Notes: generated by a model not told the origin, from the sequence alone. A stretch of DNA of 64,000 bases from Actinacidiphila oryziradicis (GCF_005047355.1 NZ_SUMC01000007.1:214497-278496); one strand, 5' to 3'. Counted from the stretch's first letter, positions 54,186-62,596 are shown. A program made the numbers and translations.

Positions 54186-55028
54186 GTGCGCGAACCGCTC
54201 GATGACAGCACCCTGGCCGAGATCGCCCGCCTGATCTGCGGAGACGATGGTCCCCTGATCTACCGCCGGGGCTGGGAGCTCCCGCAGTTCTTCACCCGCG
54301 CCGGCTGGCCCAGCGTTCCCGACCACGACGGCACACCCCGGCAGGAGTGGACCCTCGACCTGCTGCGCCGCCGACAGCAGCGCTCAACGGACGACATCGC
54401 ACGCGCGGTCCTGCGCCTGGCCGATCCCCGCGAGTACCGCGGACAGGAGCGCGAGTTCAAAGCTACCCTGCACCAGCTCAACGAGATCCTGGCTCTGGAG
54501 GGTCTGCGTGTCGACTACGTCGACGGCCGCCCGAAGCTGGTCGAGCAGGAGAGGATCGTCGACATCGGCTCCCGCCCGCCCCGCGTGGAGCTCAAGGTCG
54601 CCGTGGAGGACGTCGTCAAGGACCCGGAACTGGCGCGCGCCGTGCAGCTGCGCCTGGACGAGGCCCGCACCTGCACCACCCAGGGCGCCTACATCTCCGC
54701 CCTGATCATGCTCGGTAGTCTCCTCGAAGGTGTCCTGCTGCACGCCGCCGAGGCCCGGCCGGCCTCCCGCAGCCTGTCCAAGCCCCTGCGGAACATGGGC
54801 CTGCAGGACCTCGTCGACTTTGCCCACGACAACGGCTGGATTCAGCACGACGCGAAGATGGCCTCGCAGCTGGTGCGCCACTACCGCAACCTGGTCCACC
54901 CCCACTTGGAGATGCGCACCCGGCACACCCCCGACAGCGACACCGTCGACATGTGCTGGCCGATCGTCAACGCCGCTCTGAACGACCTGGCCGCCAGCGC
55001 GCCGGGAAAGGCCCGGAACACGGCCTGA
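54186..55028 (+). CDS. AbiJ N-terminal-domain/HEPN-like protein, partner of helicase-nuclease (280 aa)
   Basis: GTG 54186 follows the helicase stop by one base. The N-terminal 100 residues (VREPLDDSTLAEIARLICGD; LIYRRGWELPQFFTRAGW; RLADPREYRGQEREF; LNEILALEGLRVDYVDGRPK) match the small domain found at the front of AbiJ-type abortive infection proteins. The C-terminal half (GAYISALIMLGSLLEGVLLH; SQLVRHYRNLVHPHLEMRTR) looks like a HEPN/abortive-infection helical domain with an R-x(4-6)-H motif near residue 232, possibly an RNase. Co-translation with the helicase suggests a two-gene defence system. Confidence 0.72.
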   Translation: MREPLDDSTLAEIARLICGDDGPLIYRRGWELPQFFTRAGWPSVPDHDGTPRQEWTLDLLRRRQQRSTDDIARAVLRLADPREYRGQEREFKATLHQLNEILALEGLRVDYVDGRPKLVEQERIVDIGSRPPRVELKVAVEDVVKDPELARAVQLRLDEARTCTTQGAYISALIMLGSLLEGVLLHAAEARPASRSLSKPLRNMGLQDLVDFAHDNGWIQHDAKMASQLVRHYRNLVHPHLEMRTRHTPDSDTVDMCWPIVNAALNDLAASAPGKARNTA

Positions 55029-55507
55029 GCCGCAGCGCGACGGCGGGCCGGGGCCTCCAGCTGCCCACTGTCCGGCAGCGTCGGTCGCGGCCCTGTCCCG
55101 CGTGGGTCGGTTGGGTCCGGCCGATAGGGGGGCATCTTTGCGGCCGACGGCTGTCGTACTCGGTCGGCATGACTATCACCGACGTCATCCACGCCGCCGT
55201 CTTCCAGATCCCGGAGTCGGCGTGGACACCCGCCGTCGCGAGTGGCGCGCGTCAGCGATTCGCCGGACGGGCCGGGTTGCGCAATGGCGACCGCGTTGCG
55301 GCCGACCTGTCGAGTGGAGAGCAGGGCCAGAGGCTGGGGGCCCGATGTCGGTGGCTGGCTCTAGGTGGTCTCGTGTCGAGAGTTGAGTGGACTCGCCTGA
55401 GGTCTCAACTGCTCGCCTTTGTACTTGCGTTCGACGCCCCGCCCCAGGAAGAGTTCCATCGGACGGACGCTCATCGGGGCGATGTCGTGTGAGACGGGGG
55501 CAGACGG
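55029..55507 (+). other. Intergenic region, possible decayed coding remnant
   Basis: From ATG 55170 a short frame (MTITDVIHAAVFQIPESAWT, then PAVASG) has good codon use and resembles part of a transposase-type sequence, but it soon degrades. No complete gene. The remainder has no clear structure. Confidence 0.35.
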
Positions 55508-56059
55508 ATGTGCGTGGTGGATGCGGCGGACAAAGAGGCCGCCGTCGCTCACTTCCTGCGCGAATATCCGCAGGCAGGGCAAGCTGAATGCGACCACCCC
55601 GCGCTTGTAGGGTGCGCCGATGTCGCCTGGTCGCAGATCCCCGGGTGTCCTGCTGGGGTCCCGGTCCTGTTTCAATGTCTGCTCGATCAGGCCGCCGGTC
55701 CCGAGGCCCTGCGCGTGCTGGGCAACGTCTTGATGGACAGCGTCTTCCATGCGAGCGTGGCGATGCCGACTGCCTTGCCGTTCCTGATCCGCCTCGCGGC
55801 AGACCCTGACATAGCGGTGAGATCCGGCCTGGTCGACCTCTTGGTCGTCGCTGCGGATCTCTCTCAACCTGTCGACGCGGACAACGAGCGCATGGTGCTG
55901 CTACTCGGCAACGATGGCGACCACCCGGAACGCGAACAGTGCAAGGCCGCGTTCGCCGATCACGCGTCCGTGCTGCGCATGCTGCTGGACGACGAGACCC
56001 TTCGACTGATCAGTGCAGAGGACCGCGCGTGCCTGCTGAATGCTGTGGCGCCGCACTGA
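55508..56059 (+). CDS. HEAT-like hypothetical protein (183 aa)
   Basis: A helical protein (ALRVLGNVLMDSVFHASVAM; PTALPFLIRLAADPDIAVRS; GLVDLLVVAADLSQPVDADN) in the style of HEAT-repeat proteins common in Streptomyces, ending LISAEDRACLLNAVAPH. No catalytic motif or membrane segment. GTG/ATG at 55508 (MCVVDAADKEAAVAHFLREY) follows a weak GACGGGGG. Alone; function unknown. Confidence 0.55.
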   Translation: MCVVDAADKEAAVAHFLREYPQAGQAECDHPALVGCADVAWSQIPGCPAGVPVLFQCLLDQAAGPEALRVLGNVLMDSVFHASVAMPTALPFLIRLAADPDIAVRSGLVDLLVVAADLSQPVDADNERMVLLLGNDGDHPEREQCKAAFADHASVLRMLLDDETLRLISAEDRACLLNAVAPH

Positions 56060-56264
56060 ATTCCCCTCACCCGCCACCTGGCGGTGAAGCGGTCTGGAGC
56101 CAGTGAAGCGTCGAGCGGGGACCCGGTGGCCTGCGGGCTCCTTGAAGTGCCCAACGACCAGCGAGATCGGCCGGACAAGTCCTCCGAACACCCTGACTGC
56201 AGCGAAGACCTCACGGGCAGGCGCGACACCGCGGAATGCCGTGTGCGTCCAGCTGACCAGGGGC

Positions 56265-56452
56265 GGCCAGGGACTGAGCCGCGTGTCTTCAGTCACTGAC
56301 CAAAGCTGCAGGTCAACGAAGGGCGCCCTAGAATGGCAGGGACTGGAGGGACTGGTTCTGACAAATGGGCAGAAAACCACCGCGGTGCGCATGAACACAT
56401 CTCGGGGCTCCGCAGGGCCGCTGGAGGCCCCCTCTGGAGCAGGTCGCTAGGA
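56265..56452 (+). repeat. GGGACTG-family repeat, long copy 2
   Basis: cagggactgagccgcgtgtc, ttcagtcactgaccaaagct, gcaggtcaacgaagggcgcc, ggcagggactggagggactg, then gggcagaaaaccaccgcggt, tcggggctccgcagggccgc and ctctggagcaggtcgc. Same order and orientation as 26170-26345. Short gene remnants surround it. Confidence 0.7.
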
Positions 56453-56542
56453 ACCTTTAACCCTGGGTATTCAGCGGTATAGCCCGATCTGATGCCTCGA
56501 CGGGGAAAGGTGTCGCCTGGCCTGCGACGATGTGATTGTGTC

Positions 56543-56638
56543 GCCAAAGACCCCGACCACCGCCCCACCGCCGCAGCCCAGGTCCGCGACCGCCTCCGCA
56601 CCCTCACCACCGCACTGATCCCTTCCCGCCCAGCATGA
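56543..56638 (+). pseudogene. Kinase-domain end of the kinase/propeller gene family
   Basis: The frame AKDPDHRPTAAAQVRDRLRT then LTTALIPSRPA and a stop matches the final helix of the kinase domain at 11541-13298 (LAKDPDDRPATAVQVRDRLR and following). Nothing upstream or downstream of the gene remains. It is the third remnant of that gene in the window. Confidence 0.75.
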
Positions 56639-56658
56639 ACGCAGGTAGGGGAAGGCAG

Positions 56659-57379
56659 CTATCGGGTGGCCATGACCATGCGGCAGCGAGGGCTGCCGTC
56701 AGGCAGTCGGCCGAGCTCAGGCAGCGCGTACAGCTCGACGGAGAAGCCCGTCCGGCGCAGTGCCTTCGGTCACGGCCGAGGGCCGGACCGCGCGGTAGTA
56801 CATGACGAACGGGGGCCGCCACAAGGCGTTGCGCACCCGCATGGCCGAGTCGAAGCCCAGCAACGTCCAGTAGCCCCTGGACCCGGGCCGAGCAGGCGCA
56901 GGCAGCGGGAAGGCGAACCGGCCGCCGGGCCGGAGCACGGAGTGGACCTGGGCGAAGAGGCCAGGCTGCTCCCGAGGCAGGAAGTGGCCGAAGGCGCCGA
57001 AGCTGACGACCAGATCGAACGCCGGGCTGAACGGCAGGGCGCGGGCGTCGCCGCGCACCCACCCCGCGTTCGGCGCATCCCGCTCACCCCGCTCCCGGGC
57101 CACGGCGAGCATGCCCGCGCTGCGGTCGACGCCGATGATCCGGTCTCGGCACAGCTCCCGCAGGACGCCCATTCCGGCGCCGGTGCCGCAGCACAGGTCG
57201 AGGCCGGAGCTGAAGGGGCCGAGGGGGCGCAGGGCCCGGGTCACGGAGTCCAGCACGCGGTCCGGGGTGCGGAACGGGGTGTGGTCGAACTTTGGGGCGA
57301 GCAGGTCGTAGCCGCGTTCGACCGATGACAGCGCCTGCACGGCGAGCTCGCGGAAGGTGGGGCCCGGGGCGGTGAACAT
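56659..57379 (-). pseudogene. Class I SAM-dependent methyltransferase with C-terminal frameshift
   Basis: From 57379 (MFTAPGPTFRELAVQALSSV): motif I GLDLCCGTGAGMGVLRELCR, motif II GVDRSAGMLAVARERGERD, GWVRGDARALPFSPAFDLVV and LRPGGRFAFPLPAPARP. After YYRAVRPSAVT the first frame ends at 56717 (APDGLLRRAVRAA), whereas a second frame has the expected family end: LRRTGFSVELYALPELGRLP then PRCRMVMATR and a stop at 56659. A single-base shift near 56770 separates them. The core is complete, so partial function is possible. Confidence 0.75.
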
Positions 57380-57392
57380 CAGGCCCGGCTTA

Positions 57393-58315
57393 GGACTCAG
57401 ATCAAAAAGAGGCTTTCAGGCGTCGCCAGCAGATGATCGCGCAGCCGAGGGTGAGGAAGGCTTGGTGGATGTCGGCGCGGATCTCCCAGCGGATGCGCAG
57501 TCGGCGGAACCAGTGCAGAAGGGCGAAGGCTGCTTCCACGACCCAGCGGTTCTTGCCCAGGCCGCTGCCGTGCTCGGTGCCGCGGCGGGCGATGAGCGGG
57601 CGGATGCCCAGCTCGCGGACCTGGCGGCGGTAGATGTCGTGGTCGTAGCCCCGGTCGGCGTAGAGCACGCCGGGGCGACGACGCGGCCGTCCGCGCTTGC
57701 CGCGGATCGGCGGCACGGCGTGGATCAGGGGCAGGAGCTGGGTGACGTCGTTGCGGTTGCCGCCGGTCACGGTGGCAGCCAGCGGGATGCCGTGGGCGTC
57801 GACGATGACGTGGTGCTTGCTGCCCGTCTTGCCACGGTCCACCGGCGAGCGCCCGGTGGCATCCCCGCTCTTCAATGCCCGCAGGTGGGAGCCGTCAACA
57901 GAGGCGCGGGACAAGTCAAGCACGTCGCCGGCGCGCAGTTCGGCGAGCAGGAGTTCGTGCAGTTTCTGCCATACGCCGGACTCGTTCCAGTCCCGCAGTC
58001 GCCGCCAGCAGGTCATCCCGGAACCGAAGCCGAGCTCCTGCGGTAAGAACTCCCACCGGATCCCCGTGTACAGCACGAACAAGATCCCACACATGACCTT
58101 GCGCTGGTCAAGCCGCTTGCGTCCGGGGTAGCGGTAACGCCGCTCCACCACCGGGAGCAGCGGCTCCATCCGCTCTCACAGACCGTCCTCGATCTCCCAC
58201 GGCTTGCGCTTCCCCACACCAGTGGTCGCCGCACACCCCCACATCGACCGTGCCAACGCGGGAAGAACAACTCTTGACGGTCAGTCATTCCGCAAGCTCG
58301 TTCTGTTAGGAGTCC
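57393..58315 (-). mobile_element. IS5-family insertion sequence, 923 bp
   Basis: Ends ggactcagatcaaaaagagg (57393) and, inverted, ggactcctaacagaacgagc (58315); the first six bases are perfect and several later ones agree. A direct TTA flanks both ends (57390-57392 and 58316-58318), as for target duplication by IS5 relatives. One transposase gene inside. It sits between the methyltransferase gene and an inverted-repeat copy. Confidence 0.85.
57402..58169 (-). CDS. IS5-family transposase, N-terminus cut by an in-frame stop (255 aa from ATG)
   Basis: DDE transposase: helix-turn-helix-like front (GRKRLDQRKVMCGILFVLYT and RWEFLPQELGFGSGMTCWRR), first Asp in ASVDGSHLRALK, second in VLYADRGYDHDIYRRQV and Glu in NRWVVEAAFALLHWFRRLRI. 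The original start is GTG 58217 (VGKRKPWEIEDGL), but codon 14 is TGA (58176-58178) where relatives have TGG. The ATG at 58169 is two codons later, so a nearly full protein might still be made. Probably inactive or weak. Confidence 0.82.
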   Translation of the reverse strand: MEPLLPVVERRYRYPGRKRLDQRKVMCGILFVLYTGIRWEFLPQELGFGSGMTCWRRLRDWNESGVWQKLHELLLAELRAGDVLDLSRASVDGSHLRALKSGDATGRSPVDRGKTGSKHHVIVDAHGIPLAATVTGGNRNDVTQLLPLIHAVPPIRGKRGRPRRRPGVLYADRGYDHDIYRRQVRELGIRPLIARRGTEHGSGLGKNRWVVEAAFALLHWFRRLRIRWEIRADIHQAFLTLGCAIICWRRLKASF

Positions 58316-58385
58316 TTAGAGGCCGCGCGGATGGGCGGGGCGGCGTCGCGTGCCGAGGGGCGGCGCAAGGCGGCGTTGTCGGCGG

Positions 58386-58448
58386 CCGACGACGCTACCT
58401 ACCGGCCGGTCAGTTGTCCCCTGGTGTCCGGCGACATTCCGGGGCCTA
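58386..58448 (+). repeat. Partial third copy of the STAND-flanking inverted repeat
   Basis: gctacctaccggccggtcag, ttgtcccctggtgtccggcg and acattccggggcctag match 25519-25576. Only the outer half is present. It ends at the stop codon of the SDR gene. Confidence 0.7.
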
Positions 58449-59231
58449 GACAGGTCGACCGCCGGTGAAGTCCTTTGCGACGATGCGCTGGTCGGTGATG
58501 CCATCGGAGGCACGGGATGCGAGCCAGCAGATCGGTGGGCCCATGATCGCCGGATCGAGCCAGGTCGCTTGCATGTCCCGCGGCGCCAGATCTGGCGTCA
58601 TGCCGGTCTTGGTGGCGCCACCGGGAAGCAGCAGGTTCACATCGATGCCGGTGCCAGCGAGGTCGTCGGCCATGATGTGGGAGAGCGCGTCGGTTGCCGC
58701 GCGTGAGGGCCCATAGGGTGCGAAGCCCTTGCGCCTCATGGTCGTCTCGTTGATCGAAATGTTGACGATCTTGCCGTGCCCGACGTCGAGCATGTGGGGT
58801 ACGACCGCACGCGCGACCAGAAAGTAGCCGAGGACGTTGGTGGCGAACAGGTCGCTGAAGCCGTCCGGACTGACGTGCCAGAAGGCCTTCGCGTCGGTCA
58901 TGAAGTCCGGGTTGACAGTGCGCATGCCGATGCCGGCGTTATTGACCAGTACGTCTACGCCGCCGAGGGCCGACAGCATATGATCGACGCCTTCGCCGAC
59001 GGATTGCTCGTCACGGACGTCCATCACGAGCCCGGTCACGCGATCCCCGCGCGCGATGCGAGTGGAGGCGTCCCGGACGCGCTGCTCGGTCCGACCGGTC
59101 AGGACGACTCGGGCGCCGCAGTCGGCCAGCGCCCGGCTCATGGCGAAGCCAAGCCCGCTGGTGCCTCCAGTGACCAGCGCGCGGACTCCTTCGAGATTTG
59201 GTGCCTTCCCTGCGTCGGACTGCTGCGTCAT
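58446..59231 (-). CDS. Short-chain dehydrogenase/reductase (261 aa)
   Basis: Classical SDR: ALVTGGTSGLGFAMSRALAD (nucleotide loop, residues about 18-37), the next strand VVLTGRTEQR pointing to NADP(H), VDVLVNNAGIG (near 93), Ser in KIVNISINE, catalytic Y-x3-S region FAPYGPSRAATDAL; the usual Y-x3-K lysine is replaced by arginine (YGPSR). That change is unusual and may lower activity. The C-terminus LLLPGGATKTGM is normal. The substrate is unknown. Starts at ATG 59231 close to the truncated NB-ARC gene. Confidence 0.82.
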   Translation of the reverse strand: MTQQSDAGKAPNLEGVRALVTGGTSGLGFAMSRALADCGARVVLTGRTEQRVRDASTRIARGDRVTGLVMDVRDEQSVGEGVDHMLSALGGVDVLVNNAGIGMRTVNPDFMTDAKAFWHVSPDGFSDLFATNVLGYFLVARAVVPHMLDVGHGKIVNISINETTMRRKGFAPYGPSRAATDALSHIMADDLAGTGIDVNLLLPGGATKTGMTPDLAPRDMQATWLDPAIMGPPICWLASRASDGITDQRIVAKDFTGGRPV

Positions 59232-59267
59232 ACGCCGACCTTACCGTTCCGCCGTCTACTCGATTTG

Positions 59268-60171
59268 CGCGCGGGTTCTGTGCGAGGTAGGCGGCGGCCT
59301 GTTCGATCGCGAGGGGCAGGTGGCCGAGTTCGGCGCACAGTCCGGCGGCGCCGTCCAGGTCCCGTCCGGGGCTGTGGGCGGTGGCGATGCGGGTGAGCAG
59401 GGCGAGGGACTCGGGGGGTTCGAGGATGTCGAGGCGGACCAGCGTGGTGGCGTCGCTCCAGGCGGTGGCGAGCCGGCTGGTGATCAGGAAACGGCCGGAG
59501 GGGGCGCGGGCGATCAGGCGGGCGATGTCGGCGGGGTCGTTGGCGTTGTCCAGGACGATCAGCCAGCCGGTGTGGCTGGCCAGCCATTGCAGGCCCCATT
59601 CGGCGAGCGCCATGTCCGGCAGGACCTGGGCCAGTACGGGTTGCAGGGCGGTGGCGAGGTCGGCCAGGCCCTGCCGGATCGCGGCGGGGCTGTCTGCGGT
59701 GATCCACCGGATGGGGGCGCGGCCGTGGGGGCGGGTGGCGGCCCAGTGGGCGGCCAGGGTGCTCTTGCCGATCCCGCCCAGCCCGTGCACCGCCTGGACC
59801 AGGGCCGCGCCGGGGGCGGCGAGGGCGGCGTCGAGGCGGTCGAGTTCACAGCCGCGTCCCACGAAGAGCCCGGGCCGGTAGGGCAGGTCGTCCAGGCCCG
59901 CGAAGGCGTCCACCTCGGCGGGCGACCGCAGCGCCTCGGGCGGCAGGTTGACGGTGGAGTTGTAGATGCCGGTGTTGACGAATGCGCCGTCGCTGCCGGT
60001 CGCGTTCCCGCTGTGGAACACCTCCTGCCAGGTGCCCCCCGTGCTTCGGGCCGCGGTCTGCCGGATGCCGCCGGCGGCCAGCGGTGCTCCGCCGCTGCTG
60101 CCCGCACTCGCCTGCCCGGACGCGGCGGCGTCCCCGTCCCCGCCGTCCTTGCGCCACGGCCATCGGGTCAT
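59268..60171 (-). pseudogene. NB-ARC (NLR-like) protein truncated before its repeat domain
   Basis: ATG 60171 (MTRWPWRKDGGDGDAAASGQ). A low-complexity head carries a motif GNATGSDGAFVNTGIYNSTV (residues about 55-75). The NTPase follows: RPGLFVGRGCELDRLDAALA, P-loop VHGLGGIGKSTLAAHWAA, GWLIVLDNANDPADIARLIA (Walker B), GRFLITSRLATAW and the GLPL-like LGHLPLAIEQAAAYLAQN. At about 59268 homology stops and the frame runs into the shadow of the SDR gene. TPR or other repeats that normally follow are lost. Such proteins act as signal-sensing switches; this one cannot be complete. Confidence 0.8.
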
Positions 60172-60217
60172 GCCGTCCCCCCGAGTTCCTTGATCAGTTC
60201 CGGCGGTGCCGGGGCGG

Positions 60218-60727
60218 TCATTCGTTGACGATGCCACTGACGGCGCTGGAGCCCGCTCCGGTGGCCTCCGCGTCCCCGGTGTGCACCGCCCGCGCCGGGC
60301 CCGGGCGGCCGCCGCCGGTGTTCTTGATACCCGTGACCGCACTGCCCCCGTCGCGGGCCACCGCCTTGCCCGTCGCGACGGCCGTATCACCGGCCGAAGC
60401 GGCAACGAACGCCAGCAGTTCGCGCAGTTCCCCGGCCGCACGCTCCCGCGCGGCATCGTCGAGACCCTCCAACAGGGCCTCGAACCGCCCGGCCCACACG
60501 CCTTCCTGCCGCAGCCGCTCCGCGGCGGTCTCCGCCGAAGCGCCCGGGGCCAGGACCCGCGCGGTGCGGTCCAGGCGTTCGAGCTCGGCTTCTGCCCGCG
60601 CGGCACCGCTGCGGCCGAAGATCTCCCCGACACGGCGCCGCAGCCCGTTCCACGCATCGGTCCCCGCAGCCTGGACCACCGCGCCACCACCCGCCGCCGC
60701 CAACGCCGCCAGCGCCTCCACCAGCAT
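60218..60727 (-). CDS. Helical partner of NB-ARC protein with C-terminal Gly-rich motifs (169 aa)
   Basis: ATG 60727 (MLVEALAALAAAGGGAVVQA). An N-terminal helical domain (DAWNGLRRRVGEIFGRSGAA; RFEALLEGLDDAARERAAGE) is followed by a flexible end holding DGGSAVTGIKN and GDAEATGAGSSAVSGIVN. The last motif is similar in form to GNATGSDGAFVNTGIYN in the next gene. Paired motifs of this kind in an NLR and its neighbour are known as bacterial amyloid signalling sequences. Whether these qualify is inference. Spacing to the NB-ARC gene is 46 bases, same strand. Confidence 0.65.
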   Translation of the reverse strand: MLVEALAALAAAGGGAVVQAAGTDAWNGLRRRVGEIFGRSGAARAEAELERLDRTARVLAPGASAETAAERLRQEGVWAGRFEALLEGLDDAARERAAGELRELLAFVAASAGDTAVATGKAVARDGGSAVTGIKNTGGGRPGPARAVHTGDAEATGAGSSAVSGIVNE

Positions 60728-60967
60728 GCCCCACCCCCTTTTTCGCCTCCGCGGACCGGCCGCCCGCCACCGTCCCGGCACCGGACAACCGCACACCGTA
60801 CCCATCAACACGTCCAGTAGCCGCTGGGAGTTCCCGCCCCTTACATGCCGCGGCCGGGCCCCTGCCTGCCCTGGCCCGCGCCGACCCGCCGCCCGCTCTG
60901 CCGATCATGTGACCTATGGTGAGCACCGTCACAGCCTGGGGAGTAGAGGCGGGGAGGACCGGCAGCG

Positions 60968-61146
60968 GTGGCGTTTCTGACCGACGGGCAGCGCCGCACC
61001 TACGCACCTTCACCGCCGTACCGGACGACGGGCAGCTGACCGGCTACTTCCTGCTGGACCGCGACGTGCGGCGCCTGGCGATGGCCTGCCGCGGTACGAG
61101 GGCGCAGCTCGGCTACGGCGTGCAGCTCAGCACCGTACGGTTCCTG
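60968..61146 (+). pseudogene. Tn3-family transposase, N-terminal remnant
   Basis: VAFLTDGQRRTYAP in one frame is continued after a shift by FTAVPDDGQLTGYFLLDRDV and RRLAMACRGTRAQLGYGVQL, with STVRFLG: the DUF4158 start of Tn3-type transposases. The remaining 900 residues are absent. Confidence 0.75.
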
Positions 61147-61290
61147 GGCAATGCGGTCTCGGCGGTCGAGGGGGAGACCTTCGGCATCGTCTACACCGGC
61201 TTCGGGGCGCTGAACTGGCTTCCCGACCTCAGCCGCTGGGCGTCGGTGGTCGCTGAACTGCTCGCCCCCGCTGGGTTCCTGTACCTTGCG
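61147..61290 (+). pseudogene. Fragment of SAM-dependent methyltransferase
   Basis: In frame directly after the Tn3 fragment: GETFGIVYTGFGALNWLPDL, SRWASVVAELLAPAGFLYLA. This is the post-motif region of class I methyltransferases (VYT-x-G-A-L-x-WLPD). Start and end absent; fused by deletion. Confidence 0.6.
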
Positions 61291-61297
61291 GAGTTAA

Positions 61298-61741
61298 CGA
61301 CCTGTGGTTCAGCCAGAAGCACAAGGCGTACGGCGGCAACGTGCCGTTTCTCTCCGCCCCGGACGGCACCCCGCTGTGGGTCTCCGATGTCGAACCCGGC
61401 AGCGTCCCCCGACATCACGGCCGCCCGCATCCCCGCACTCCCCGCGCTGTACAAGACCGCGGCCGACGGGCTGCCGACCCTGGCCGACAAGGGGGCTACA
61501 TCGGGGCCGGGATCGGCATCCTCATCCCGGTCCGCCGCCCGAAGGGCCAATCCGAGCAGGCCCTGGGCACGCGGACACGCGAACCACGAACAGCCTGATC
61601 AGGGGCATCCGTGCGCTCGGAGAACGCGCTGCCGCCGAGCTCAAGCAGCGCTGGCGCACGCTGCAGCACGTCACCATCAGCCCCAACCGGATCGGCGACA
61701 TCGGCCGAGCCGCCCTCGTCCTCAACCAAATCTGGAAATGA
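61298..61741 (+). pseudogene. IS5/DDE-type transposase, C-terminal remnant with frameshifts
   Basis: DLWFSQKHKAYGGNVPFLSA, PDGTPLWVSDVEPGSVP (frame 1), then DITAARIPALPALYKTAADG, LPTLADKG, GIGILIPVRRPKG and RGIRALGERAAAELKQRWRT, ISPNRIGDIGRAALVLNQIW in shifted frames. It is the second half of a DDE transposase of the type with VSDVEPGS. At least two frameshifts. A different element from the IS5 at 57393. Confidence 0.75.
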
Positions 61742-61935
61742 TCACCGTTGAGAAGACGTCAGTAGCGGACCTGTCCCCAACGCGGAGGTTGCCGCTCAGC
61801 AGCCGCAGCGGGCGGGACTACCACCCTTCCTCCTCGTTCAGGCCCGCCGGCCGTGATGCTCAACCTTGCCAATAGGGGTTCAGCACGGGAAGGGTGACGT
61901 GCGCGCGGAGGCGTCGGCGCACTCGCGGTGGAAGT

Positions 61936-62139
61936 CCGATGCTCGCCGAGCGCATGGGCCAACTGGCGACGGAGTCGTTGGTTCTCGTCGGCCAGCTTCC
62001 GGTTGCGTTCCAGTGCCTGGCCGCCGCGCTTGAAGACCTGCACTGGTCGACCCGTAAGCCCAAGCACGTCCTCATGGCCGCCCTGGTCGCCGTCGCCCTC
62101 GATCGCCTCGACGACGTACGCCGCCAGGTCAGCGAATAG
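61936..62139 (+). CDS. Small hypothetical protein (67 aa)
   Basis: MLAERMGQLATESLVLVGQL, then PVAFQCLAAALEDLHWSTRK and HVLMAALVAVALDRLDDVRR: helical, Streptomyces-type third bases throughout. No family. An opposing frame on the minus strand (ENQRLRRQLAHALGEHR) also looks natural, so the strand is not certain. It overlaps the end of the convergent zinc-ribbon gene by about 10 bases. Confidence 0.4.
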   Translation, partial: PMLAERMGQLATESLVLVGQLPVAFQCLAAALEDLHWSTRKPKHVLMAALVAVALDRLDDVRRQVSE

Positions 62140-62596
62140 CACTGATCGCACTTCTCGCACCCGTGCGAGAGACGACGTGGAGAAGCTGCCGCCCGCATTT
62201 CTCGCAGGCGGCATGCGGGGCCGCCAGGTGCGCCTCACAGTGAGTGCAGGCGGCCCCGCCGCACAGCTCGCAGCGGGCTCCATCGACCGCGCCGTTGACC
62301 ATCGCCATGCTCTCCGAGCACTCGTCTGGGTCCGGCGCTCCGTCTTCCTCATCCGGGCCTAGCAGGCCGGCCTCCGGGTGCCGCGCCAAGTTCTCCAGCG
62401 CGGCCCGGTACTGCTCGGCAGCCTCCAGTGTCTCCGCCAGCTCCTCCCCGCCAACTTCCTCGGCACAGGCATGGCACAGCGACGCTCCCGGGAGCGCGTG
62501 CACCGCAGTGCACATCCCGCAGGCGTAATGGCCGCACGCATCACAGAGGACGTCTCCGTAGTCGTCTTCTGTCGGAACGAACCCGGTGCATTCCAT
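62129..62596 (-). CDS. Multi-CxxC zinc-ribbon protein (155 aa)
   Basis: ATG 62596 (MECTGFVPTEDDYGDVLCDA). Four metal-ligand groups: CDACGHYACGMC, LCHACAEE, CELCGGAACTHCEAH and CEKCGRQL, with an acidic helical stretch between (ELAETLEAAEQYRAALENLA). This probably gives two double ribbons or B-box/RING-like folds. No enzyme domain. The region is typical of adaptor proteins. GGGGACACC lies upstream of the start. Confidence 0.65.
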   Translation of the reverse strand: MECTGFVPTEDDYGDVLCDACGHYACGMCTAVHALPGASLCHACAEEVGGEELAETLEAAEQYRAALENLARHPEAGLLGPDEEDGAPDPDECSESMAMVNGAVDGARCELCGGAACTHCEAHLAAPHAACEKCGRQLLHVVSRTGARSAISAIR

